Shown here: positions 54,993 through 63,836 of the stretch, piece by piece | How the letters are laid out: every line of letters starts with the position of its first letter | How positions within the stretch are numbered: the stretch's first letter is position 1 | Assembly: GCA_947500135.1 (NCBI GenBank) | Contig: CANMQX010000001.1 | Span: 620,001-684,000 of the forward strand | Direction: 5' to 3' | DNA from: an uncultured Paracoccaceae bacterium | Lineage (GTDB): Bacteria > Pseudomonadota > Alphaproteobacteria > Rhodobacterales > Rhodobacteraceae | Length of the DNA: 64,000 nucleotides | The notes under the pieces: generated by a model | What the model was told of the DNA's origin: nothing | Databases searched by the model: none | What the model saw: only the letters and a program-made list of their open reading frames with translations | Program-made: the position numbers and the translations under genes

Positions 54993-57184
54993 CTGATGAC
55001 CTGAACGACCTCAAGGCAATGATGGATGATGCAACGCCCCGGCCCGATGCGGCGCGGCGGGCGGAAAATCTGGCATTGGCGCAGAAAAATTTCGAAAACC
55101 GCCAAGGATCGCGCCAACAGCCGCGTCCCACTCCTGCAACCGAGGCAAAGGGCCTCTGGACAGGAGTAAAGACCATGCTGAACACATTCACATCCAAGGC
55201 CGCGCTAAGCACAACAACCGCACTCGTCGCCTGCGGCTTTCTGTTTCTGACACCGCAAGGGCAGGATTTGCTATCGCAAAACGGTGGTGGGGAATACCTT
55301 GCAGGCGATTTGGAACTGACCACAACAGAGGCGCGACGCGACCGGACGCTTGGCAATGATGACGTGACCGACCAAGTCGCTGTCGTACCGCCCTTCATCG
55401 CGGAAGGCCTCGTTGACGCAACCGAAGAGGTCGCGCCAGCACCAGCCGCGCCCATCATCACTGAGCCCCAGCGCAACCCGGCGGCGGTTAACCCAAGACC
55501 GTCAGAGTTTTCTGGCGACACCGCAAATGCGTCACCAGAAGCCGCTCAAGACGATCAGGTCGTCTCGTCGCTCAGCGCGGGCGAATTGGATGTAGCCGTT
55601 GCAGAGCAGGAGGAGGAGATGCAACCGCCCGCGACAGGTCTGGCTCAAACGACAAGCGACAGACGCAACGCCACTGGCCTCGTCCAATTGCACGGCAATG
55701 CGGCACCACAAAAAGAAGCACCACAATCAGGCGCGCAGGTTGGTGCGGTCATATCGCGCGCGCCCGATGTCATCATCCAGCCCGCCCAACCCAACACCGA
55801 AAGCTTCCCAACCGAAGCCCCCAACGACCTGAAAATCACCGGCGAAGAACCAGTCTCCACCTTCTCCATCGATGTGGACACGGCGGCTTACGGCGTGGTC
55901 CGGTCTTCCCTCTCACGCGGTCAACTGCCCCCGCCGCAGGCCGTACGCATCGAAGAACTGATCAACTATTTCCCCTATGACTACCCCGCTCCCGACGCGG
56001 GCGAGGCCCCGTTCCGGCCCACAATCAGCACGTTCCAGACCCCGTGGAACGCCGACACGCAACTGGTCCACATCGCCCTGCAAGGCGCGATGCCCGCCTT
56101 GGACGACCGCCAGCCTTTGAACCTAGTCTTCCTGATCGACACCTCCGGATCGATGGACGACCCGACCAAACTACCTCTGCTGAAACAATCCTTCCGGCTG
56201 ATGCTCGACCAACTCCGGCCAGAAGATGAGGTGGCCATCGTCGAATACGCAGGCAGCGCCGGTCAGGTTCTCGCCCCCACAGCCGCCTCTGAACGCACCA
56301 CCATCCTGCAAGCGATCCAATCGCTTGGGGCTGGCGGGTCCACCAACGGGCAAGGCGGGCTGCAACAGGCCTATGCCGTCGCCGACACGATGAAAGAGGA
56401 CGGCCAGATCAACCGCGTGATCCTTGCGACCGACGGGGATTTCAACGTCGGGCTCAGCAACCCGGACGCGCTCAAGGATTTCATCGCCGACAAGCGGGAC
56501 AGTGGCACGTATCTGTCGGTCCTCGGCTTCGGGCGCGGCAATCTGGACGACGCTACCATGCAGGCGCTCGCGCAAAACGGGAACGGAACAGCCGCCTATA
56601 TCGACACGCTGTCAGAGGCGCAAAAGGTGCTGGTCGATCAACTGACCGGCGCGTTGTTCCCCATCGCGGGGGACGTGAAGGTGCAGGTGGAGTTCAACCC
56701 CGCCCAGATCGCCGAATACCGGCTGATCGGCTATGAAACGCGCAGCTTGAACCGCGAAGATTTCAATAATGACAAGGTCGATGCGGGCGAACTTGGGGCA
56801 GGCCATGCGGTGACAGCAATCTACGAAGTCACACCCACAGGCTCGCCCGCACAACTCAGCGACCCGCTGCGCTACGCACCTAATACGGTGGCAGCCAGCT
56901 CTGACGAACTCGGCTATGTCAAACTGCGCTACAAGGAACCGGGCGAGGCCAACAGCCAGTTGATCGAAACCCCGATCATCGGGCAATCCATCCCGGGGAC
57001 AGAGGCGAATTTCGCCGCCGCCATCGCCGGTTTCGGGCAATTGCTGCGCGATGACAGCTATCTGGGCGACTGGGGCTATGACGACGCCATCGCACTGGCC
57101 AACGCGAACCGGGGCGAAGACGCTTTCGGCTACCGGACCCAAGCCGTGCAACTGATGCGGCTGGCACAAAGCCTGTCGCAATAA
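54989..57184 (+). CDS. Membrane-anchored von Willebrand factor A (YfbK-like) protein
   Basis: 731 residues: a short cytosolic N terminus (1-65, helical), one membrane helix (about 70-90), a disordered Pro/Ala/Gln-rich linker to about 275, a YfbK-type N-terminal domain (EEPVSTFSIDVDTAAYGVVRSSLSRG), a vWA domain with MIDAS motif IDTSGSMDDPTK near 380, and a C-terminal DUF3520 region (VDAGELGAGHAVTAIYEVTP). The ATG overlaps the sigma gene stop. The cytosolic tail placed right after an ECF sigma gene is reminiscent of an anti-sigma, which is inference. The vWA part would face the periplasm. Confidence 0.85.
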   Translation: MTDDLNDLKAMMDDATPRPDAARRAENLALAQKNFENRQGSRQQPRPTPATEAKGLWTGVKTMLNTFTSKAALSTTTALVACGFLFLTPQGQDLLSQNGGGEYLAGDLELTTTEARRDRTLGNDDVTDQVAVVPPFIAEGLVDATEEVAPAPAAPIITEPQRNPAAVNPRPSEFSGDTANASPEAAQDDQVVSSLSAGELDVAVAEQEEEMQPPATGLAQTTSDRRNATGLVQLHGNAAPQKEAPQSGAQVGAVISRAPDVIIQPAQPNTESFPTEAPNDLKITGEEPVSTFSIDVDTAAYGVVRSSLSRGQLPPPQAVRIEELINYFPYDYPAPDAGEAPFRPTISTFQTPWNADTQLVHIALQGAMPALDDRQPLNLVFLIDTSGSMDDPTKLPLLKQSFRLMLDQLRPEDEVAIVEYAGSAGQVLAPTAASERTTILQAIQSLGAGGSTNGQGGLQQAYAVADTMKEDGQINRVILATDGDFNVGLSNPDALKDFIADKRDSGTYLSVLGFGRGNLDDATMQALAQNGNGTAAYIDTLSEAQKVLVDQLTGALFPIAGDVKVQVEFNPAQIAEYRLIGYETRSLNREDFNNDKVDAGELGAGHAVTAIYEVTPTGSPAQLSDPLRYAPNTVAASSDELGYVKLRYKEPGEANSQLIETPIIGQSIPGTEANFAAAIAGFGQLLRDDSYLGDWGYDDAIALANANRGEDAFGYRTQAVQLMRLAQSLSQ

Positions 57185-57189
57185 CGCCC

Positions 57190-57222
57190 TGCCCCCGCCT
57201 GACAACACATCCGGCGGGGGCA
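57190..57222 (+). terminator. Rho-independent terminator after vWA gene
   Basis: TGCCCCCGCC and GGCGGGGGCA form a 10-bp stem around a 13-nt loop, followed by GTTTT. It ends the sigma-vWA transcript before the TIR gene. Confidence 0.8.
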
Positions 57223-57258
57223 GTTTTCGCTTGCCAAAAACACACCCATCGCGTGCAA

Positions 57259-57279
57259 TGCACCCTATTAGAGGGTGCA
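57259..57279 (+). promoter_or_regulatory. Hairpin covering the Shine-Dalgarno of the TIR gene
   Basis: TGCACCCT-ATTAG-AGGGTGCA: a perfect 8-bp stem. The right arm contains GAGGGTG, the only good Shine-Dalgarno before TTG 57284. Folding of the mRNA would hide the ribosome site; alternatively the palindrome is an operator. Confidence 0.6.
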
Positions 57280-57283
57280 TATT

Positions 57284-59824
57284 TTGTCCGACACACGCGA
57301 TTTCTTTATCAGTTTCACACATGCCGACGCAGACATCGCCACGGCCATCAATGACGCGCTGAACGCTGCCGGGTTCAGCACATGGTTCCACCCCAAGGAC
57401 AAACCCAAAGGCGCCGGCATCGCCGACTGGATGGAGGTGGCACTCGACGCCTCAAACCAGATGCTCGCGCTGTGCTCTGATGCCTATTTCGACCGGTCCA
57501 AAGGCTATAGCCGGGCGGAACGCCAGTCGATGTTCTGGGAAGACCCGACCAACAACGACCCTCTCCTGATCCTCGTCAAAGTCGCCCCCTGCAAATTCCC
57601 GCGGCTGATCGCGCAGAACGAATATATCGACCTGACAGGGCTGCAACGGCCCGAAGCGGCGGCAAAACTGGTCGCCGAACTGCAAAGCGAACACGCCCGT
57701 CAAGCCCGGCTTGCAGCTGAAAACATCGACCGAACCCGGCAACTCCCCGCAATTTTCAACGTGCAGGGCGGGCTCAACCCGCATTTCAGCGGGCGCAGCA
57801 CCGAACTGGCCTTGCTGCACGAACGTATCAAATCCAACACCACCACAGCCATCACCGCCGTGCAGGGCATGGGCGGCATCGGCAAAACCACCCTCGCCCG
57901 CGAATACACGCATCGCTTCGGCACCGCCGCGCGGTTCGGTGGGGTCTGGTGGGCAGAGGCGGAAACCCAATCCGGCATCCTCGACGCTTATGACCGGCTG
58001 GCGCAGCGTCTGGGCAACCAATTCACCCGCGACCCCGATCAGGAAAAAAACGCCGCCAACATCCGCGACTGGCTGGGCGCACAGCCCGACAGCGCGCCTT
58101 GGCTGATCATCTTCGACAACGCGCCGGACGCCAAAACGGTGGCGGGGTGGCTGCCCAAAGGCTCAGCCCGGGTCATCGTGACGACACGCTATGACGGGTT
58201 CGACACGATCGCCGAAAAACTCTCGCTCGATGTCTGGGACGCGGCAACAACCGCGCAATTCCTGCAAGAACGGACAGGGCGCGGAACGGCAGCCGAAGGG
58301 GGCGCGCTGGCCCAACGGCTCGACGGGCTGCCACTGGCTGCCGAACAGGCCGGGGCCTATCTGGCCGAAAACAGCACGCTATCGTTCAAAGCCTATGAAG
58401 ACCGGTTGATCGAGATGCTGGACGAAGCCCCTGACTTCGACGCCAGCGGCTATAACAAAACTCTCTATGCGACGTTCCGTACAGCGCTTGAGACGATCAC
58501 GGAGCGAGAGCATGGCGAAACAGCACTCGGCCTGATCAACCTCTGCGCCTATCTGTCCCCTGACGGGGTGGAGTTGGAAATCCTAAGGGCTTGCGCATCC
58601 CAAACCGATATCCTTCCCGAACCACTGCGCGGTGATCTGGCAGACGAGGTGCAATGCGCAAAGGCCGCAGCCTCCCTGACCAAATATGCGCTGGTCCGCA
58701 CCGGCGAGGTACCCGATTGGGGGCAAACAATGATCCTGCACCGGCTGCTGGGCGAAATTGCACGCGACCTGTTGGATGAGGCGGGACGCGATCAATGGTC
58801 AACGGCGGCAGTGATGATGATCGAACAGTTGATGCCCACCGGCCCGAATGGCGGCAGGGGTGACCCAAGCACGGATATCTCTGTCTGGCCACTTTGCGCG
58901 CGGCTCACGCCGCACGCACAGGCCATGCGCGCGCTGAATACACAACCCGGCAGAACGGGCCAGGCATTGTCTTTCGTCCTCAATCAAGCCGCAGTCTATC
59001 TCAGTGCACGCGGTGATTTCGACGGGGAGGTCGCGTTACTGCACAGAGGGGTAAATGTAAGCGAGATTGTATATAAAGACGACCCCAAGCAAATCGCCAT
59101 CGGCCTTGGCAACCTCGCTGGACGGCTGAAAGAGCGTAAGGAGCGATGGGATGAGGCAGAGGCCACTTATGCCAAAGCACTTGAGATCAAAGAAGCAGTG
59201 CTTCCCCCAAATGACCCATTAGTCGCCATCACGCTCTCGAATATGGGCTGGATTCCCTGGCAGAAGAAGGACTTCGCCAAAGCGGAGGACTTATATCTGC
59301 GAGCCGCAAAGATTTTCAAAGTGGTGCATGGCGCAAAATCGGCCGAATACGCTACCTGTCTCAACAACCTAGGTACAGTCTACAGCAGTTGGGCCAATGC
59401 GACCGATGACCCCGACTTGCGCCGCAAAGAACGTGAGAATAAGGAAGAGTCGGCGCGGATAACAACAGCCCTACGCGGCATGCGGCACCCGGTAACCGCG
59501 ATCAGCCAAAACAACCTCGCGATCATGCATGAACAGAACGACGATATGCCCCTCGCTGCCAACCTGATGGCGCGCGCTGTGGCGATAGACGTGTCATTGG
59601 ACCAGCAGGCACATCCCGAGACGCAGAGCCACATCCGCCACCTCCTCATGTATTGGGAAAAATCCGGCCAATACGACAAAGCCGCCCGGTTACGCGCGGG
59701 CGATGGCGCGGACATCTTGCCCATCGTCGCAGAAATCGAAGCCGAACATCGCGCCTGGGTGGCAGAGGACCCCGATAACCGCGAGTTTGGCCTACGCTCC
59801 CCCATCACCGGTGCCACCGCCTAA
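57284..59824 (+). CDS. TIR / NB-ARC (STAND ATPase) / TPR protein, NLR-like
   Basis: 846 residues. The TIR domain (about 1-145) starts RDFFISFTHADADIATAIND and has Glu79 in GYSRAERQ where NADase-type TIR domains have their catalytic Glu. NB-ARC follows: Walker A GMGGIGKTTLA at about 194-204, Walker B WLIIFDNAPD at about 271-280, and GLPLAAEQAGAYL (GxP) near 348. TPR-like repeats fill about 570-760 (EATYAKALEIKE, EDLYLRAAKIFK, CLNNLGTVYSS). Domain order matches bacterial NLR-like immune sensors that degrade NAD+ on activation. TTG start is chosen for its Shine-Dalgarno; GTG 57275 is inside the hairpin. Confidence 0.9.
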   Translation: MSDTRDFFISFTHADADIATAINDALNAAGFSTWFHPKDKPKGAGIADWMEVALDASNQMLALCSDAYFDRSKGYSRAERQSMFWEDPTNNDPLLILVKVAPCKFPRLIAQNEYIDLTGLQRPEAAAKLVAELQSEHARQARLAAENIDRTRQLPAIFNVQGGLNPHFSGRSTELALLHERIKSNTTTAITAVQGMGGIGKTTLAREYTHRFGTAARFGGVWWAEAETQSGILDAYDRLAQRLGNQFTRDPDQEKNAANIRDWLGAQPDSAPWLIIFDNAPDAKTVAGWLPKGSARVIVTTRYDGFDTIAEKLSLDVWDAATTAQFLQERTGRGTAAEGGALAQRLDGLPLAAEQAGAYLAENSTLSFKAYEDRLIEMLDEAPDFDASGYNKTLYATFRTALETITEREHGETALGLINLCAYLSPDGVELEILRACASQTDILPEPLRGDLADEVQCAKAAASLTKYALVRTGEVPDWGQTMILHRLLGEIARDLLDEAGRDQWSTAAVMMIEQLMPTGPNGGRGDPSTDISVWPLCARLTPHAQAMRALNTQPGRTGQALSFVLNQAAVYLSARGDFDGEVALLHRGVNVSEIVYKDDPKQIAIGLGNLAGRLKERKERWDEAEATYAKALEIKEAVLPPNDPLVAITLSNMGWIPWQKKDFAKAEDLYLRAAKIFKVVHGAKSAEYATCLNNLGTVYSSWANATDDPDLRRKERENKEESARITTALRGMRHPVTAISQNNLAIMHEQNDDMPLAANLMARAVAIDVSLDQQAHPETQSHIRHLLMYWEKSGQYDKAARLRAGDGADILPIVAEIEAEHRAWVAEDPDNREFGLRSPITGATA

Positions 59825-59855
59825 ACCTTAACGCCGCATTTACGATTCCACCGTC

Positions 59856-60016
59856 CGCTGCGTTAAACCACCCCCACCGCGCGTTGGGGTCCGACGTTTT
59901 GCCGACGCATCGCCGACGTGTTGCCGACCGCCCAAAACCCCTGTTTTGCCTGCGTTAACACTTGATTCGCGGCACCCCGCGCAAAACCACGCACACAACA
60001 CCCACCGAACGTTGCG
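59856..60016. repeat. Element B: second copy of the CCGACG-repeat element
   Basis: CGCTGCGTTAAACCACC at 59856-59872, 18-bp gap, four 11-bp units beginning CCGACG, CCGACG, CCGACG, CCGACC (59891, 59902, 59913, 59924), TTAAC at 59955, GATTCGC at 59964, and CGAACGTTGCG at 60006-60016. The first unit is identical to that of element A, and the TTAA box is 31 bp from the fourth unit start in both. It lies between the TIR gene and the convergent hydrolase gene, ending 4 bp before the latter's stop. Confidence 0.7.
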
Positions 60017-60020
60017 CTCT

Positions 60021-61031
60021 CTACCCCAACTGGCCCCGCGCCACCGGTATAATTGCATCTTCGATCAGCCGCATGATGTCACCGAAATACCCGCCACTGC
60101 GCGCCGGGCGCAGCGGGTCAGAGGTCAGCGCGATCGTCATCTCCAGCCCCGGCACCACGCAGATAATCTGCCCGCCATAGCCGCGCGCCAATGCATAAGC
60201 CTCACCGCGCGCCTGTCCCAAAAACCAGCCATATCCGTAACTTAGCCCTGAAAACGGCGACCGTGTTCGCACTTGCAGCGACCGCGCGACCCAATCACGG
60301 CTCAGCACCTGCACGCCATCAAACACACCACCTTGCCGGTACATTTCACCAAACCGGATCATGCCTTCGTGGGTCAATGCCATCTCATTCCCGCCCAGAT
60401 AGCGACCTTGCGGGTCGCGGGTCCAGGCCGGGATATCGACGCCCAACGGCCGCCCTAACCTGTTGCGCGCCAAGGATAAAAGGCTCTCACCTGCCAGTTC
60501 GGCCAGCACCGCCCCCAGCACATGAAACGATCCCGTGGAATACAGCATGCGACTGCCCGGCTGCGCCACAAACGGGCGGGCCAATGCATTGGAAACCCAA
60601 TTAGAACTGCTGACCCAGCCGCCGTAATTGGCACCCGACGTACGCTGCAACCCGGCCTGCATCGTTACCAGGTTTTCCATCGTGATATCAGCGACTTGTG
60701 GGTCAGCCCGTGCCGGGATCAGGCGCGGGGCCACCTGCCCGATCGTGGCGTCCAGCGACGGCAGTTCATCACGATCCAGCGCCGCCCCCGCCAATGCCGC
60801 CACAATTGTTTTGGACACGGATTTGACCGGGACAGCGCGGCCAAGGGCCGGACCACGAAACACCCCTGACACGACATCAACGCCGGATTGCCGGATCATC
60901 AGCGCATGACATTGATCCATCGCGCGCGCACGATCAATCACCGCCCGCCAAGTATCATCCTGCGCCCAAAGCGGTGCGGCACAGGCAATAGTGGCACCGG
61001 TCAGAAAAAGCCGTCGGTCAAAGGGACGCAT
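60021..61031 (-). CDS. Tat-exported serine hydrolase (beta-lactamase fold)
   Basis: 336 residues with a twin-arginine signal (DRRLFLTGATIACAAPLWAQ). The nucleophile motif SVSK is in PVKSVSKTIVAAL, the YxN-equivalent is YSTGSFH, and the end has RGYGGQIICVVPGLEMTIALTSD, a common finish of class C-like serine hydrolases. Periplasmic. Whether it hydrolyses beta-lactams, peptides or esters cannot be told. Its stop lies 4 bp from element B. Confidence 0.85.
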   Translation of the reverse strand: MRPFDRRLFLTGATIACAAPLWAQDDTWRAVIDRARAMDQCHALMIRQSGVDVVSGVFRGPALGRAVPVKSVSKTIVAALAGAALDRDELPSLDATIGQVAPRLIPARADPQVADITMENLVTMQAGLQRTSGANYGGWVSSSNWVSNALARPFVAQPGSRMLYSTGSFHVLGAVLAELAGESLLSLARNRLGRPLGVDIPAWTRDPQGRYLGGNEMALTHEGMIRFGEMYRQGGVFDGVQVLSRDWVARSLQVRTRSPFSGLSYGYGWFLGQARGEAYALARGYGGQIICVVPGLEMTIALTSDPLRPARSGGYFGDIMRLIEDAIIPVARGQLG

Positions 61032-61100
61032 CGAAACCTCGCGATTGTTTTCGCAAACCTAAGCGTTCTGGCGCAGAGGGCCAGCCACAATCTTTTGAAC

Positions 61101-61784
61101 CTAGTGGCAGTAGGCCTCTGTTTCGATAAAATCGCGCAGGGTTTGGCCTTTAACGGGGCGAAACCGGTCCAGCTCCGTCAGTTCAGCCACCCGGTCCAGC
61201 CGGAACATGCGAAAATCCGCACGCAATTCGCACCAGCACACGGCGGTCCAGACCTTGCCCCAGAACCAGACACCCAAGGGGCGCACCACCCGGTCAGACG
61301 CATTGCCCGCCTCATCCTCATAGGAAATCTGCAAGCGGGTCAGGCTTTCGGATGCGGCCTCGAACTGATCCAGATAGGCACGCCAACTGCCACCCTGCCA
61401 GGGGGTCTGCAACGCATGAATGCTGATATGGCCGACGCGTTCGCGGGCGATCTCGGGCAGGACGGCATCGATCTTGACCATCGCCTCTTGGGCGGATGCG
61501 GCCATCTTGGTGCCGCCCCAGCTTTGCAGAATGCGGGCACCGGCGACCAGGGCGACCATCTCATCATGGGTGAACATCAGGGGCGGCAGGTCATAGCCGT
61601 CGCGCATCAGATATCCGACGCCCGCCTCGCCCTCAATCGGAACGCCAGAGCCGATCAGATGCGCCACGTCACGATAGATCGTGCGTGGCGTCACCTCCAG
61701 TTTTTCGGCCAGTTGGGCCGCCGTGGTCAGCCGACCGCCACGCAGATATTGCAATATCTGGAACAGACGGTCGGCGCGGCGCAT
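61101..61784 (-). CDS. YafY-type HTH/WYL-domain transcriptional regulator
   Basis: 227 residues. N-terminal HTH (RADRLFQILQYLRGGRLTTAAQLAEKLEVTPRTIYRDVAHL) followed by a WYL-type ligand/ssDNA-binding region (ISYEDEAGNASDRVVRPLGVWFWGKVWTAVCWCELRADFRMFRLDRV). Its ATG overlaps the stop of the upstream VOC gene (TAATG), so they are co-transcribed; this pairing is common and the VOC protein may be its target gene or partner. Confidence 0.9.
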   Translation of the reverse strand: MRRADRLFQILQYLRGGRLTTAAQLAEKLEVTPRTIYRDVAHLIGSGVPIEGEAGVGYLMRDGYDLPPLMFTHDEMVALVAGARILQSWGGTKMAASAQEAMVKIDAVLPEIARERVGHISIHALQTPWQGGSWRAYLDQFEAASESLTRLQISYEDEAGNASDRVVRPLGVWFWGKVWTAVCWCELRADFRMFRLDRVAELTELDRFRPVKGQTLRDFIETEAYCH

Positions 61785-62149
61785 TATTTGGCGGCCTCGA
61801 ACAGGCCAATCGAATTGCCATCCAGATCCTTGGCATAGGCAAAGCGGCCAAACGGCATGGCGATCACATCCCCGATAATCTCACCCCCGGCGGTTTTGCA
61901 GCGCTCCATGCCGGCTTCCAGGCTGTCTTCCAGACCCAGATGGATCGTGTTGCCACCATCCGGCGCAGGTGTGCCGGGATACAGGTGACCACCCGCATCA
62001 TCCATTGACCCGCCCAGTACGGCCATCGGGTTGGGGCCGGAATTGTCAATCGTCATCTCATAGCCAAAGACCTTGTTATAAAAAGCCACCGACTTCTCCA
62101 TATCCGTCACCGGAATTTCACCCCAAACGATAATGTTGCGTCCGCTCAT
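61784..62149 (-). CDS. VOC family protein, paired with WYL regulator
   Basis: 121 residues: IIVWGEIPVTDMEKSVAFYNKVFGYEM start and NTIHLGLEDSLEAGMERCKTAGGEIIGD...GRFAYAKDLDGNSIGLFEA, ending in the usual VOC signature. Its likely substrate or ligand is unknown. GGAG precedes ATG 62149. First gene of the VOC-WYL pair. Confidence 0.87.
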   Translation of the reverse strand: MSGRNIIVWGEIPVTDMEKSVAFYNKVFGYEMTIDNSGPNPMAVLGGSMDDAGGHLYPGTPAPDGGNTIHLGLEDSLEAGMERCKTAGGEIIGDVIAMPFGRFAYAKDLDGNSIGLFEAAK

Positions 62150-62259
62150 CTTTCCATCTCCTTGATTGATCGGTTGATGAGACGCTTTAATCATACCCCT
62201 CCTGACAGCGTTGTGTCAGCATGATTTCAGGAGGAATAAAAAGAAGCCAGAGACAAGTG

Positions 62260-62640
62260 CTAAACTCCATCCGATCGATCATGCGGATGCCGCACCATGC
62301 CCGGAAAATCGGGCAACCAGCCCTCGCGACGCGTGGTCCAGCATTCGTAAGTCGGGGTCAGTTGATCAGGGGCATCCAGTGCCCCAAGATGCAATTCAAC
62401 CTCATCACCACTGCGGGCAAAGACGGACGCGCCGCAACGCGGGCAAAAGAAACGGCCACGGTAGTCGCGCGCATCCCCGTCAATCGTTACAGCATCTGAC
62501 GGAAATATGGCCGCCGCATAAAATAACGCGCCGTGATGTTTGCGGCAATCTATGCAGTGGCAAATCCCGACACGCAGCGGCGCACCGGTCGCCACAAGGC
62601 GCAGATCACCACAGATGCCACCAGCCTCATAACGTTCCAT
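62260..62640 (-). CDS. GFA family zinc protein (CENP-V/GFA fold)
   Basis: 126 residues. Zinc-ligand cysteines are in GGICGDLR, GICHCIDCRKHHGALF and FFCPRCGASVFAR, as in glutathione-dependent formaldehyde-activating enzyme relatives. Whether formaldehyde or another thiol adduct is the substrate is unknown. It stands alone, 24 bp after the hydroxypyruvate-isomerase gene end on the same strand, so joint transcription is likely. Confidence 0.88.
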   Translation of the reverse strand: MERYEAGGICGDLRLVATGAPLRVGICHCIDCRKHHGALFYAAAIFPSDAVTIDGDARDYRGRFFCPRCGASVFARSGDEVELHLGALDAPDQLTPTYECWTTRREGWLPDFPGMVRHPHDRSDGV

Positions 62641-62664
62641 GACATCCTTCCCCGGTCAGGCAGA

Positions 62665-63414
62665 TCAGACCAGCCAGCCCACCCCCTTCAGCGTATCACC
62701 GCGTGGCTTATACTCGGCAGAGACCCAGCCATCATACCCATCCGCATCCAGCGCGGCAAAGAAAGCAGGGTAGTCAATTTCGCCCTTGTCCGGTTCAGAC
62801 CGGTCCGGGGTCTGGGCGATCTGCACATGGGCGGTGATGTCACGCATCTCTGCCCACAGGGCGACAGGGTCACCATGGATGCGGGCAGCGTGATAGGCGT
62901 CAAACTGCAACCTGACATTGGAGGCATCCACGGCCTCGATCACCTCGCGGGCGAGGTAGAAATCCGACAGGAAATAGCCTGGCTTGTCAGCAGGGTTCAG
63001 CGGCTCAATCGTCAGGCTTTGTTTCGGGGCCTCGGCTGCTGCCCAGCGCAGGTTTTCAATCAGCATCACCTTGGCGTCATCGCCTGCCGCCTCGCCCGCC
63101 ATGACATGCAAATGTTGGGCATGCAGGGTGCGGGCGTATCGGGCGGCACGGGGAAAATCGCGGCGAAACCTATCTTGCAGATCAGGCACAGCCGCCCAAC
63201 CCGGATCGCCGCCGGTATAGTTCGGGGGTGGGCAATTGATCAGCGCCATCTGCTGTTCATAGCGGCCCAATTCATTGACGATATCCTGCGCGTTGACATC
63301 ATAGGGAAACAGCACCTCCACCGCATCAAACCCTGCCTCCTTGGCCGCAGCGAACCGTTCGATGAACGGCAATTCGGTAAAAAGCCATGTCAGGTTGGCA
63401 CAGAATTTCGGCAT
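62665..63414 (-). CDS. Hydroxypyruvate isomerase-like TIM-barrel protein
   Basis: 249 residues. MPKFCANLTWLFTELPFIERFAAAKEAGFDAVEVLFPYD is the start of the Hyi/OtnI family. The metal ligands Glu (LTIEPLNPADKPGYF), Asp/His (LQFDAYHAARIHGDP), His (DITAHVQIAQTPDRSEPD) and Glu (WVSAEYKPRGDT) follow in order. Hyi converts hydroxypyruvate to tartronate semialdehyde; OtnI is a related isomerase of acid-sugar pathways. ATG 63414 follows AAAGGACG. Confidence 0.9.
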   Translation of the reverse strand: MPKFCANLTWLFTELPFIERFAAAKEAGFDAVEVLFPYDVNAQDIVNELGRYEQQMALINCPPPNYTGGDPGWAAVPDLQDRFRRDFPRAARYARTLHAQHLHVMAGEAAGDDAKVMLIENLRWAAAEAPKQSLTIEPLNPADKPGYFLSDFYLAREVIEAVDASNVRLQFDAYHAARIHGDPVALWAEMRDITAHVQIAQTPDRSEPDKGEIDYPAFFAALDADGYDGWVSAEYKPRGDTLKGVGWLV

Positions 63415-63533
63415 AGGCGGCGTCCTTTGATCAATCCGATAAGTTTTCACGAAAGTCCGCCCATCATGCAAGAGTTGCAAAACGAAGCCGGTCCACTAAT
63501 CTGTCGGATCAGGACATCTGGGGCAGACAAAAA

Positions 63534-63725
63534 ATGAAATCAATCATTCGGTTTATCGTCAGTCTCCTTATGCCAATCATCCTTGTCGCCGGGGGCGGGA
63601 TGGTCATGGGGTGGGGTATTACCAACGAATGGGATTACGTCGCCTGGGCGGGTATCGGCATGCTGGCGGCTGGGATCATCTGGGGGTTGGTCCTTTGGCT
63701 TTGGGTCGATGCTGGCAGTTGGTAA
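63534..63725 (+). CDS. Small two-helix membrane protein, 63 aa
   Basis: MKSIIRFIVSLLMPIILVAG and WAGIGMLAAGIIWGLVLWLW are two hydrophobic helices with a short polar loop and almost no soluble part. No family recognised. Its start lies 120 bp from the divergent isomerase gene. Support is only the membrane pattern, frame length and codon use. Confidence 0.5.
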   Translation: MKSIIRFIVSLLMPIILVAGGGMVMGWGITNEWDYVAWAGIGMLAAGIIWGLVLWLWVDAGSW

Positions 63726-63836
63726 GCGGCCGACCGGCGCCACCCGGCGAATAATCCTTCGTAATTATTACGCACTCCGCTTAGGCTGACCCCACGTCAT
63801 CGCATTTCAGCAGGTGACTCAAAGGGAGGACTAAGA

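Noticed and set aside
60888-61838. 316-residue plus-strand frame
   Set aside because: Antisense to the serine hydrolase and WYL regulator genes, which have clear motifs.
62533-63537. 334-residue plus-strand frame
   Set aside because: Antisense to the GFA and hydroxypyruvate-isomerase-like genes.
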